Program-made: the position numbers and the translations under genes
Notes under the pieces: model-generated
What the model was told of the DNA's origin: nothing
Seen by the model: the letters and a program-made list of their open reading frames with translations, nothing else
Database searches by the model: none
Origin: Polyangiaceae bacterium
GTDB taxonomy: Bacteria; Myxococcota_A; Polyangia; Polyangiales; Polyangiaceae
Reading direction: 5' to 3'
Assembly (NCBI GenBank): GCA_016933275.1
Contig: JAFGBI010000296.1
Coordinates: 1-34,153 of the forward strand
DNA length: 34,153 nt
Shown here: piece by piece, positions 17,557-24,878 of the stretch
Layout of the letters: each line of letters opens with the position of its first letter
Position numbering within the stretch: the stretch's first letter is position 1

Positions 17557-18624
17557 TCAAGCGGCGCGGCGCACGGTGCGGACGCGGTCCGCGAGGTGGC
17601 GGAGGAGTGCCGCGGTTTCCTCCCACCCGATGCAGGCGTCCGTGATCGAGACGCCATGCTCCAGCGCGGCCCCCGGCAGCCAATCCTGGCGGCCCTCCCG
17701 GAGGTTGCTCTCGACGAGCAGGCCGAGGATCGCGTCCTGTCCGCCGACGAACTGCTCCACGACATCTCGGCAGACGATCCCTTGGCGGCGGAAGTCCTTG
17801 CTCGAGTTGCCGTGGGAAGAGTCAACCATCACCGCGCGGAGGAGCTCGGGTGCCACGGAGCGGACGCGGCGCGTCGCCGCCTCGACGTCCTCGCGGTAGT
17901 AGTTGGGGCGGGACCCACCACGGAGCACCACGTGGCGATCGGGATTGCCCGCGGTCTTGACCACCGAAGGGTGCCCGTCAGCGTTGATACCCAGGAAACT
18001 GTGCGGTTGTCCAGCCGTGACCAGGGCGTTGATCGCGGCCTCGATGGAGCCGTCGGTGCCGTTCTTGAAACCGATTGGCGTGCTGAGGCCGCTGGCCATC
18101 TCGCGGTGGGTCTGACTCTCGGTGGTGCGCGCTCCGATCGAGGCCCATGAGAGGAGATCGCCGACGTATTGCGGCGTGACTGGGTCGAGCGCCTCGCTGG
18201 CACAGGGGATGCCGATTCGGTTGATCTCGAGGAGGATCTCGCGCGCGGTCCGGAGGCCGAGGGCGATGTCACAGGTGCCGTCGAGCAGCGGGTCATTGAG
18301 CAATCCCTTCCAACCTACCGTGGTTCGGGGCTTCTCGAAGTAGGTACGCATGAGGATGATCAAGCTGTCGGCGTGCGCGGTGCGTAGTTGGGCGAGGCGC
18401 TCCGCGTACTCGAGCGCCACCTGACGGTTGTGGATGGAGCAAGGCCCCACCACCACCACGAGGCGCCGGCGATCCACCCCTCGGAGGACATCGCGGATCT
18501 CGGCGCGGGTCGTCGCGACGAGCTCCTCGATCCGGCCCGTGCGGGGGAGGGAACGCTTGAGCTCGGTCGGGGCGGAGAGCTCCTGGAAAGCGAGGACGTT
18601 CGTGTTCTCTACGCGGGGGGACAT
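17557..18624 (-). CDS. aroG: Class I 3-deoxy-7-phosphoheptulonate (DAHP) synthase
   Basis: This 355-aa enzyme condenses phosphoenolpyruvate with erythrose 4-phosphate, the first step of the shikimate pathway. It belongs to the type I-alpha family of E. coli AroF/AroG/AroH. Motifs are VVVGPCSIHN with C62, MRTYFEKPRTTVGWKGLLNDP, ARTTESQTHREMASGLS, GFKNGTDGS, INADGHPSVVKTAGN, VDSSHGNSSKD and ESNLREGRQ. The symbol is generic, because which aromatic amino acid inhibits it cannot be read from the sequence. ATG 18624 matches the family start and has AAGGA nine bases upstream; a longer open frame reaches 18936 but only crosses the leader. The leader carries an aromatic-codon peptide and attenuator-like hairpins. 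Confidence 0.96.
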   Translation of the reverse strand: MSPRVENTNVLAFQELSAPTELKRSLPRTGRIEELVATTRAEIRDVLRGVDRRRLVVVVGPCSIHNRQVALEYAERLAQLRTAHADSLIILMRTYFEKPRTTVGWKGLLNDPLLDGTCDIALGLRTAREILLEINRIGIPCASEALDPVTPQYVGDLLSWASIGARTTESQTHREMASGLSTPIGFKNGTDGSIEAAINALVTAGQPHSFLGINADGHPSVVKTAGNPDRHVVLRGGSRPNYYREDVEAATRRVRSVAPELLRAVMVDSSHGNSSKDFRRQGIVCRDVVEQFVGGQDAILGLLVESNLREGRQDWLPGAALEHGVSITDACIGWEETAALLRHLADRVRTVRRAA

Positions 18625-18695
18625 GGAAGCGGTTCCTTCTCGGGGGTGGCCGGTGGTATCGGCAGGGGATCGACGTGGTGGGCCCCAAATGCCGA

Positions 18696-18722
18696 AAGCC
18701 CCGGGCAGGGTGCCCAGGGCTT
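18696..18722 (-). terminator. Attenuator terminator hairpin in the DAHP synthase leader
   Basis: On the minus strand AAGCCCTGGGCA pairs with TGCCCGGGGCTT around a CCC loop: 12 bp with one G-U pair. It is followed by a weak T-containing stretch (TCGGCATTT). The 5' arm (18711-18720) can alternatively pair with an upstream copy of the 3' arm at 18770-18779, inside the leader peptide gene, which gives a mutually exclusive antiterminator. The end lies about 70 bases before the gene start. Confidence 0.65.
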
Positions 18723-18757
18723 CTTGCGCGTTTCGGAGTCGTCTTCTTCGGTCTCGT

Positions 18758-18826
18758 TTACGGCTGTGGGCCCCGGGCATGGCTCCGGCACCAATAAGAA
18801 GCGAAACCAAAGGCGTTCGGACGCAT
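18758..18826 (-). CDS. Aromatic leader peptide of the DAHP synthase gene
   Basis: A 22-codon open frame begins with ATG at 18826 and ends with TAA at 18758, about 130 bases before the synthase gene. Codons 6 to 12 read F-G-F-A-S-Y-W, so Phe twice, Tyr and Trp, the end products of the pathway, are packed into seven codons. This is the arrangement of ribosome-mediated attenuation leaders. Codons 16-19 contain TGCCCGGGGC, identical to the 3' arm of the terminator hairpin downstream. No good Shine-Dalgarno sequence precedes the ATG. An AAAGGAG at 18867-18873 instead fits a TTG at 18863 in another frame, which also carries W-F-R-F. Role inferred, not proven. Confidence 0.6.
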   Translation of the reverse strand: MRPNAFGFASYWCRSHARGPQP

Positions 18827-18969
18827 CGGCGGATGGAATAGCGCGGCGGATGCGATCGCGCAAGGACTCCTTTCGGCGAGGGGGGCGGGGGCGACCGCCC
18901 ACGGTTCTCGGCCTGGACCCGCAGACCGAGCGGCACGCCAACGACCTCGCAACCTGGGGGGACCCTCCG

Positions 18970-19191
18970 CTACAGGGCGAGGACCAAGCCTCCGAGCCTT
19001 GCCGCTCCCGCCGGCTGCCAGAATTCGTGGTAGCCGTTCACGCCTTCTGACTGGAAGACCCCGGCCGAGATCCGCACCTCTGGCGGGGCCCCGCGCTCCC
19101 GGACCCAACGCGGGCCCAGGCGCACTGGGGAGAGCGTGGGGTTACTCCGGCGCTCCCGGGCCCCGCGTCGCCACGGGTTCCACGTTGCCAT
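18970..19191 (-). CDS. Possible small hypothetical protein
   Basis: This 73-codon open frame has GC-rich third positions (about 85% by hand count). Its C-terminal half (RISAGVFQSEGVNGYHEFWQ... ending LGGLVLAL) reads more like protein than the Arg-rich shadows around it. It has no Shine-Dalgarno sequence and no recognised domain. The tail could be the remnant of a longer gene. It lies upstream of the DAHP synthase leader on the same strand. Confidence is low, because the region is full of short GC-rich repeats that also keep frames open. Confidence 0.2.
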   Translation of the reverse strand: MATWNPWRRGARERRSNPTLSPVRLGPRWVRERGAPPEVRISAGVFQSEGVNGYHEFWQPAGAARLGGLVLAL

Positions 19192-19302
19192 GGCAATCTG
19201 GGTGGCGGCGTGGGGTGCTCACGTACTCAAGTACCCTCCGCTCCCGGGCCCCGCGTCCTCCGGGCCCCGCACTGCGGACGACGGTGGGTGAGGGCGTGGG
19301 GT
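19084..19302. repeat. Degenerate GC-rich tandem repeats
   Basis: GCGTGGGGT occurs at 19134, 19208 and 19294, 74 and 86 bases apart. A 19-base block starting CGCTCCCGGGCCCCGCG recurs at 19151-19169 and 19239-19257, with weaker versions near 19085 and 19257. Together they look like two to three decayed units of about 75-86 bases. They lie directly before structured repeat copy 2. GCGTGGGGT also appears at 34118, near the repeat fragment at the right edge. No function is evident. Confidence 0.55.
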
Positions 19303-19319
19303 GCTCGTCGCGCCGAGAG

Positions 19320-19340
19320 CAGCAATCAGGTTGATTGTTG
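19320..19340 (+). repeat. Companion 21-base hairpin before repeat copy 2
   Basis: CAGCAATCA, then GGT, then TGATTGTTG: a near-perfect 9-bp stem with a 3-base loop and one G-T pair. The same hairpin lies the same short distance (17-18 bases) upstream of copies 3 and 4 but not copy 1. Confidence 0.8.
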
Positions 19341-19358
19341 CGTCAAATCAACGACCTA

Positions 19359-19470
19359 GAGCACCGAACCGGCAGCAGACCTCTCCCGAGGCAGCGCTGG
19401 AAACGCGTCCTCGCCTCGCGCAGACGCTTTTCCAGCGCTGCTGTTGCTGTTGGCAAGCTGATCGGTGCTC
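19359..19470 (+). repeat. Structured intergenic repeat, copy 2
   Basis: 112 bases, same orientation as copy 1. The terminal helix GAGCACCGA/TCGGTGCTC is perfect. The core arms lie at 19390-19410 and 19422-19442, and 19 of 21 positions pair, including one G-T; there is a C-T at arm position 15 and a C-A at the loop end. The outer helix has two G-T pairs. It lies beyond the 3' end of the minus-strand lipoprotein gene, so any transcript of its + strand would be antisense to read-through from that gene. Confidence 0.9.
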
Positions 19471-19564
19471 TGGCCAGCGAAGCGGTTTTCCGCCGGGTCG
19501 ATTGGGGGTGAACGCACAAGATCCGTGTCCGCTCACGCAGAGCGGACCGACTGCCGCTCGCGCT

Positions 19565-20236
19565 TCATTCCACCGTGCCCGCAGCGCCGCCCTCGCCCGC
19601 ACTGCTCGGTGCGCCGGCCGTCACGCCACCTTCGCCGCCTCGGCCCCCCGTGCCATGGCCGCTCGCTCCCGCCGTAGTCACCCCTCCGGCGCCGGCGACC
19701 ACCCCGCCCGCGCCAGCGACAGGTCCAGTTCCACCGGTCTCGGCCCCGCTCGTGCCCCCATCGGCTCCGTGCCCAGCGCTGCCGCCGCTTGGGGCCCCGC
19801 TGGCCCCGCCGCTTGGCCGGGTGAACCCGCCGCCTTCGCCGCCCGGACCCTCGCCGCCCGGAGTCTCCCCCCCAGTCACCGCGCCACCGGTCGCTGCGCC
19901 TGCCGCGCCGCCGTTCGTGGTGCCGCCTCCACCGCCAGCGATCGACCCTCCCCGGCCGCCTTCGCCGGCGAGGTTCGGGAACCCTCCGTTCGGCAGGTAC
20001 CCGCCGCCACCGTCAAACTCGCAGGGCTCGCACTCTGTCCAGGCTCCGTCCACGCAGGTCCTGGTCCCCGCGCAGAGGGGCTGGCAGCTCTCCGTGCTCC
20101 CCTCCACACAGATGGTGTCGGAGCTTGAACCACCGGTCGAGGTGTAGCTCGAGGAGCCGTCGTCATCGGCGTTGCACGCGACGCTTCCGAGGGCGACCGA
20201 GACGGTGAGCAGGGCGAGGCGAACGAAGCGAGCCAT
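19565..20236 (-). CDS. Gly-rich Cys-motif lipoprotein, function unknown
   Basis: This 223-aa secreted protein has a signal peptide (MARFVRLALLTVSVALGSVAC) and a probable lipobox S-V-A-C with C21 as the lipidated residue; Ser at -3 makes the box slightly atypical. Residues about 43-72 hold a six-Cys segment (CVEGSTESCQPLCAGTRTCVDG then CEPC), a motif recurring in myxobacterial surface lipoproteins. The remaining 150 residues are Gly/Ala/Thr-rich and probably disordered, with many GG pairs. It is likely exposed on the outer membrane or cell surface. No enzymatic domain is visible. It is divergent from the IMPase-family gene that follows. Confidence 0.75.
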   Translation of the reverse strand: MARFVRLALLTVSVALGSVACNADDDGSSSYTSTGGSSSDTICVEGSTESCQPLCAGTRTCVDGAWTECEPCEFDGGGGYLPNGGFPNLAGEGGRGGSIAGGGGGTTNGGAAGAATGGAVTGGETPGGEGPGGEGGGFTRPSGGASGAPSGGSAGHGADGGTSGAETGGTGPVAGAGGVVAGAGGVTTAGASGHGTGGRGGEGGVTAGAPSSAGEGGAAGTVE

Positions 20237-20388
20237 TGGGCGGCGAGTCTACAGCCGATTCGCCGCACGACAACGCAAATGCGGCGATCGACCCCTCGCT
20301 CTCGCGGTCGCGTCCCCTGAGCGATTCGAACGTCAGGTATGGGCAGGGGACTATCGAGCTGTCTCGAGGTCAGGCACGATCCCCTGCC

Positions 20389-21165
20389 ATGGACCCGAAG
20401 GAACTCCGCGAGATCCTCGAATTCGCCGTGGAAGCTGCCCAGCTCGCCGGCACCTACACGCTTGGCTTCTTCCAGGCCGATCCCCCCGTCGAGCTGAAGG
20501 CCGACCGTTCCCCCGTCACCGCGGCCGACCGCGGTGCGGAGGAGCGCCTCCGTGAACGCATCCTGCGGGCGTACCCGACTCACGGGATCCTCGGCGAGGA
20601 GCATGGCGAGCACGTCGGGTCCTCGAAGGCGCGATGGATCCTCGACCCCATCGACGGGACCTACTCCTTCATCTGCGGGGTCCCGCTCTACGCGGTGCTG
20701 GTTGGGTTCGAGTGGGAGGGCGAGATGCTAGCGGGCGTCATCCACCTGCCCGCGCTGCGCGAGACCGTCTACGCAGCGCGGGGACTGGGATGCTTCTGGA
20801 ACGGTCGCCGAGCCCAGGTCTCCAGCGTCGATCGCGTGGTCGACGCGCGCGTGGTGTATGGCGGCGCCGCGTGGCTCGAGCGTTGTGGTCGGGGACCTGC
20901 GCTCAGCCGTCTGCTCGGTGCCTGTCACCAGGACCGCGGTTGGTGCGACGCCTACGGCTACGCCTTGGTCGCGACGGGGCGTGCCGAGGTTTCCCTCGAT
21001 CCGGTGATGAACATCTGGGATACCGCAGCGCTCCTACCGGTGCTGATCGAGGCAGGAGGGGAGCTGACGGATTGGAGCGGACAGCGGACGCACCGCGCGC
21101 CGGAGGCCCTCGCCACCAACGGGCGCCTTCACAAGGAGGTGCTCGCGCTCCTTCGCGGCGGCTGA
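20389..21165 (+). CDS. Inositol monophosphatase family phosphatase, HisN-like
   Basis: This 258-aa Mg-dependent phosphatase of the IMPase/FBPase/CysQ superfamily is of normal length. The metal site is visible: E70-E71 in GILGEEHG, D86 and D89 in WILDPIDGTYSFICGVPLYAV, and D211 in NIWDTAALLPVLIEAGG. The LDPIDGT-x-SF-x-x-GVPL form and the closing WDxAAL..EAGG are closest to HisN-type histidinol-phosphate phosphatases, but inositol-1-phosphate or a related sugar phosphate cannot be excluded. No other his gene is nearby. ATG 20389 fits the family start; an in-frame extension to 20236 is Ser/Asp-rich and unlike the family. The Shine-Dalgarno sequence is weak. Confidence 0.88.
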   Translation: MDPKELREILEFAVEAAQLAGTYTLGFFQADPPVELKADRSPVTAADRGAEERLRERILRAYPTHGILGEEHGEHVGSSKARWILDPIDGTYSFICGVPLYAVLVGFEWEGEMLAGVIHLPALRETVYAARGLGCFWNGRRAQVSSVDRVVDARVVYGGAAWLERCGRGPALSRLLGACHQDRGWCDAYGYALVATGRAEVSLDPVMNIWDTAALLPVLIEAGGELTDWSGQRTHRAPEALATNGRLHKEVLALLRGG

Positions 21166-21293
21166 GAAGGCGGTGAGAGCCGGGGTGAGCGGGGTTCGCT
21201 CCCCGAGTCCCATCTACCCGGGGTGGGAAATCCCATTGGTTGGCCCTGAACGACCCTCGCTCGGTGGCGCGAGTTCTCGCCGTGATGCTCGAG

Positions 21294-21314
21294 CAGCAAT
21301 CAGGTTGATTGCTG
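21294..21314 (+). repeat. Companion 21-base hairpin before repeat copy 3
   Basis: CAGCAATCA and TGATTGCTG flank GGT and form a perfect 9-bp stem. It lies 17 bases upstream of copy 3 and 128 bases after the IMPase-family stop. Confidence 0.8.
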
Positions 21315-21331
21315 CGTCAAGCAACAACCCG

Positions 21332-21443
21332 GAGCACCGAACCGGCAGCAGACCTCTCCGGAGGCGGCGCTGGAAACGTCGGCTCGTCTTGCACCGACGC
21401 GTTTCCAGCGCGGCCGCTACTGTCGGTGCCCTGATCGGTGCTC
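21332..21443 (+). repeat. Structured intergenic repeat, copy 3
   Basis: 112 bases, same orientation. The terminal helix is perfect (GAGCACCGA/TCGGTGCTC). The core arms lie at 21363-21382 and 21394-21415. They pair over 19 positions with one G-G mismatch at arm position 4 and a 2-base bulge on the right arm. It lies between the convergent IMPase-family and kinase genes. The remaining 21166-21719 stretch has no gene. Confidence 0.9.
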
Positions 21444-21483
21444 CCGCGCTCCTGAGGTGGACGACTCATCGATCTTGAGTCAA

Positions 21484-21501
21484 GCCTCTCCGGATAGAGG
21501 C
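21484..21501. terminator. Small hairpin in the convergent intergenic region
   Basis: GCCTCT and AGAGGC flank CCGGAT. The 6-bp stem has no T run. It lies between the ends of the IMPase-family gene and the kinase gene and could help end either transcript. Weak evidence. Confidence 0.3.
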
Positions 21502-21540
21502 AAGTGAGGTCGGTGCCCCGCACGCAGCCGCGGCGCCACC

Positions 21541-21599
21541 GGCGCCCGGCGCCCGGCGCCCGGCGCCGGGATGCGGGTGGGGGACCCCGCGCGGCGGGG
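21541..21599. repeat. GGCGCCC heptamer repeats and GC hairpin
   Basis: Four tandem copies of GGCGCCC, the last imperfect, occupy 21541-21568. A 6-bp hairpin, CCCCGC/GCGGGG around GCG, follows at 21585-21599. The repeats are self-complementary (GGCGCC) and may fold in several ways. They are a likely site of slippage variation. The hairpin may serve as terminator for the kinase gene or the IMPase-family gene, but no T run follows on either strand. Confidence 0.5.
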
Positions 21600-21719
21600 G
21601 GAGGGGGTGCGTCAGCCCCTCCCACGGATCCTCATGAGAAGGACGGACGACGACTCCACCAGGACAAGCCCGCTTCTGGCTCGCAAGCGTGCGGCAGTTC
21701 GGCTGGGGTGCCCACCCGG

Positions 21720-23408
21720 TCAGTCATCGTCGCTGAACACGAGGCGGTAGATCCCGAGCGCTACGCCGAAGACCACCAGCGGCCCCGCGATCCACATCGG
21801 TCGAAACGGCAGCGGGATGGGGCCCCCGCTGACGGTCTCGTAGACGACGCCGAGCCCGGCGATCACGATCGCCGCCACGATGAGCTCGGACGGCAAGGTC
21901 AGCTTCTCGCGCAGGGAGCCGATCGCTTCGCGCTCGGAGCGTTTTCGGTCCTGATCAGCGAGCGCCTTGGTGGCGAGAGGGTCGAGTTCGCGGCGGAGTC
22001 GCTCGCGTTGGACCGACTGGAGCGAGGGTCCTCCTCCGGGAGCTGGCAGCGCCGCTTCGCGATCGATGGTGATGTGCCCGGGCTTCCGCTGGCGAGTGCG
22101 GCCGGGACAAGGCGCGGCGGTTTGGCCCTCTCGCGCCGGTCCCCCCGCGGCCTGTCCTCGCGAGGGTTCGGCGCGTGGGTCGGGATCCGAGACCCTAACG
22201 ATCCCGCCGAAGTCCAGATCGTCGTCGATGGCGCGCTGTCCTCCCCGCTCGGCGCGCGGCAAGGGGGATCTCGGGGCCGGACCTCGTCGCGCGGGCGCTC
22301 CGGATCGGATTGGCGCCACGGTGAGGTCGGGCACCTCCGGGGTCGGTGGGGCTCGGGACGGGGAGTCGCGGGCGCTGTTCGGCGGCTGCTGCGCGTGGGC
22401 GAAGGGGAGGGCTGCCGGTGAACGGGACGCCGCTGCGGGCTGGACCCGTTCGGCGGGCGCTCCCCCGACCGCACGGCGAAGATCAGCATAGTAGTCCGCC
22501 ACGCTGAGGTAGCGGTCCTTCGGGTGGACCGCGACCGCCTTGCGGAACACCGCTTCCACCGGGTCGGGAACGCTCATGCCGACGGCGTGCGGTGTCGGGC
22601 GCAGCTCTGGATCGAGGGCAGCACCCAGCATTGCCGCGTGGTCTCCGTCAATCGGCGCCCGGCCAGTGATGGCTTCGACCATCGTGAGGGCGAGGCCCCA
22701 GACGTCCGTCCATGGCCCCGTCTGTCCGAATCGTTTGGGTGCCCACTGCTCGGGAGCGGCGTATCCAGGGGTGAACGCCGGTAGCGTCCCCGCGTGCATC
22801 GACTCCTTGCCCACGACGGCAGTGGCGGCGCTCTTCACCTTGGCGATCCCAAAATCCAGGATCTTGGCGGTACGTCGGCCATCGACCACCGCGACGAAGA
22901 TGTTCGCGGGTTTCAGATCGCGGTGGAGCACGGTCACCGTCCCCTCCGCCGTGGGGAAGAAATGGGCTTGATGGAGCCCCTCGGCGACGGGTTCGAGGAG
23001 CGGAACGAGCTCCTCGAGGGGAAGCGGACCGGCTCCCGAAGCCAGCCTCCCGGCGAGGAGGTCTTCCAGCGTCGCCCCGTCGAGCCATTCCATGGCAAGG
23101 TACGGGACGAACGACACGCTGGCGCCCTCCAGTGTTCCGGCGTGCAGTGGGCGGACGACCGCCGGGATCCGCGCGGACAGTCGGAACAACAGCTCGGCCT
23201 CACCTCGGAACTGCTCGAGAAACTCCGCCTGATGCGCGGCCGAGAGCGAGGTCGGTACCTTCAGGCACTTGAGCGCTACGGGGGCGCGGAAGGTGATGTG
23301 GTACGCGCGATAGACAACGGCAAAGCCGCCCTCTGCTACGGCTGCCTCCACGCGAAAGGTGCCGGCCTGCACCGACCCCTCGATGCAGAAGGCGTCCTGT
23401 TCCGACAT
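21720..23408 (-). CDS. Hanks-type Ser/Thr protein kinase with C-terminal membrane hairpin
   Basis: This 562-aa kinase has an N-terminal catalytic domain (about residues 18-320). It shows a glycine-loop variant AEGGFAVVY, K47 in VALK, catalytic H162-R-D164-LKPAN, D185-F-G and APEQ. All catalytic residues are present, so it should be active. A disordered Pro/Arg/Ser linker (about 325-490) follows, then two hydrophobic helices near 505-525 and 533-555, and the acidic end FSDDD. No extracellular sensor domain is seen. ATG 23408 has GGGAGA about seven bases upstream; an in-frame ATG at 23423 is less well placed. Substrates are unknown. It is divergent from the GH57 gene. Confidence 0.93.
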   Translation of the reverse strand: MSEQDAFCIEGSVQAGTFRVEAAVAEGGFAVVYRAYHITFRAPVALKCLKVPTSLSAAHQAEFLEQFRGEAELLFRLSARIPAVVRPLHAGTLEGASVSFVPYLAMEWLDGATLEDLLAGRLASGAGPLPLEELVPLLEPVAEGLHQAHFFPTAEGTVTVLHRDLKPANIFVAVVDGRRTAKILDFGIAKVKSAATAVVGKESMHAGTLPAFTPGYAAPEQWAPKRFGQTGPWTDVWGLALTMVEAITGRAPIDGDHAAMLGAALDPELRPTPHAVGMSVPDPVEAVFRKAVAVHPKDRYLSVADYYADLRRAVGGAPAERVQPAAASRSPAALPFAHAQQPPNSARDSPSRAPPTPEVPDLTVAPIRSGAPARRGPAPRSPLPRAERGGQRAIDDDLDFGGIVRVSDPDPRAEPSRGQAAGGPAREGQTAAPCPGRTRQRKPGHITIDREAALPAPGGGPSLQSVQRERLRRELDPLATKALADQDRKRSEREAIGSLREKLTLPSELIVAAIVIAGLGVVYETVSGGPIPLPFRPMWIAGPLVVFGVALGIYRLVFSDDD

Positions 23409-23618
23409 GATACGGTCTCCCATCTTACTCGAGCTTGGCCGTCATCCGTACCCGCAACGTTGGGTGGCCTCCTGCGTCGTCTGGGGCTCCGGTGTCGATG
23501 CCGGTGCGCGGGCCGGACGACGAGCGCCTGTCCTACGGTGGCACGGTTGCATCGCCGAAGGCCTGTTCCCGGTCGTCGAGCTGTGCGATTACGCGCTCCG
23601 GAGGGCTGCCCAGACGCG

Positions 23619-24878
23619 ATGTCCGACGTTCATCACGCCATCGGTCTCACGATGCACCAGCCGCCGGGGAACCTCCTGCGGCTCCACAACTCGTCCGAGC
23701 GCTGGGAGGTGCGCCAGATCCTCTGGGCGTACGCCCGCGTCCCGGAGATGCTGCGACGCCACGGCGATCTGGCACGTCTTCACTTGATGTTCAGCGGGAC
23801 GTTGCTGAAGCAACTCGAGGATCCCGCGACCTCTGACACCTTTGGCGACATCGTGGACATCCCGAGCATGCTTCACGAGTACCGTGCGGCTGCCGGGTTG
23901 GAGTTCCTCGGCTCCGGTTTGTTCCACCCCGTGTATCCGCTGATCCCTGCCGCCGATTGGTCTGCCCAAACGGAGTGGTGGCAGGGCCTGGGGCGGAAGA
24001 TCCTCGGCCGCGACTGGTTCCCCGGCTTCTGTCCGCCGGAGATCGGATTCTGCCAGGAGATGATCCCGCATCTGGTCGCGGCCGGGTACCGCTACGTGCT
24101 CGTGGACTGCCTGTACATCAAGCCGCGCCGCGACATGCGCTGGCACGAGATGCGCTTTCAGCCGTTCTGGTCGAGCTACGAAGGCAAGCGAATCATCGTC
24201 GTTCCCGTCGAACGTGAGCTCTCCAACGCCCAGCACAGCGGCACGGAGCTCTCGTGGTTCGAGCGAGAGGTCGCGGCACGGACCCAGCATTGTGACTTTC
24301 CAGCGTTGGTGACGACCTGGTCGGATGGGGAGAACGGTGGCTGGTTTCGCATGCCGGAGTGGGAGCATGGCTTCTGGGGCGTGTTCTTCGAGCAGCTCGT
24401 GGAGAAACGACGCGCCGGCGACCTGGCGTTCGCGCCCACCAGCATCAACGAGTACCTCGATCGCTACGAGCCGAGGGAAGAGGTGGACGTGCACCGTGGC
24501 GCCTGGAACACGGGTCACCACTGGGGCGGCGACTTCACGCAGTGGACCGGCTCGCTCCTGCAGAAGCGGGGTTTCGACGAGATCCGTAGTGCCAGCGCGT
24601 TCTACCACCGGACCAAGCGGGAGTGGGAGCTCGGACGCGACGGAATGCGCGAGCCCGAGGCGGCTCGAGAGCTCATCCACCAAGCCTATGATCGGCTGCT
24701 CCATGCCGAGACGAGCTGCCATTTCTACTGGGGGTCGACCTGGGTCCATCGCGCCTTCGACGAGATCGAGCAGTGCTATTTCCTGCTGGACCAGGCCCGT
24801 AAGCTGATGCCGCTCGCCGGCCCCGAAGCTCCGCCGCGACCCCTCGAGAAGGAGGTCCCGGATGGTGGCGGCTCGTGA
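23619..24878 (+). CDS. GH57-family glycoside hydrolase
   Basis: This 419-aa protein shows the conserved GH57 regions. The N-terminal MHQPPG (H13) is region 1. GSGLFHPVYPL is region 2. WFPGFCPPEIGF contains the expected nucleophile E141, and TTWSDGENGGW contains the expected acid/base D236. The spacing resembles that of Thermococcus litoralis 4-alpha-glucanotransferase (E123 and D214). GH57 enzymes act on alpha-glucans as amylases, branching enzymes or glucanotransferases; the exact activity here is open. No signal peptide is visible, so it is probably cytoplasmic. ATG 23619 is used; GGAGGG lies 13 bases upstream, and GTG 23583 is an in-frame alternative. It is coupled to the NUDIX gene by a GTGA overlap. 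Confidence 0.85.
   Translation: MSDVHHAIGLTMHQPPGNLLRLHNSSERWEVRQILWAYARVPEMLRRHGDLARLHLMFSGTLLKQLEDPATSDTFGDIVDIPSMLHEYRAAAGLEFLGSGLFHPVYPLIPAADWSAQTEWWQGLGRKILGRDWFPGFCPPEIGFCQEMIPHLVAAGYRYVLVDCLYIKPRRDMRWHEMRFQPFWSSYEGKRIIVVPVERELSNAQHSGTELSWFEREVAARTQHCDFPALVTTWSDGENGGWFRMPEWEHGFWGVFFEQLVEKRRAGDLAFAPTSINEYLDRYEPREEVDVHRGAWNTGHHWGGDFTQWTGSLLQKRGFDEIRSASAFYHRTKREWELGRDGMREPEAARELIHQAYDRLLHAETSCHFYWGSTWVHRAFDEIEQCYFLLDQARKLMPLAGPEAPPRPLEKEVPDGGGS

Noticed and set aside
16194..17825. 543-aa minus-strand open frame opposite ftsZ and part of the DAHP synthase gene
   Set aside because: It is Ser/Thr/Ala-rich low-complexity antisense of two clearly identified genes.
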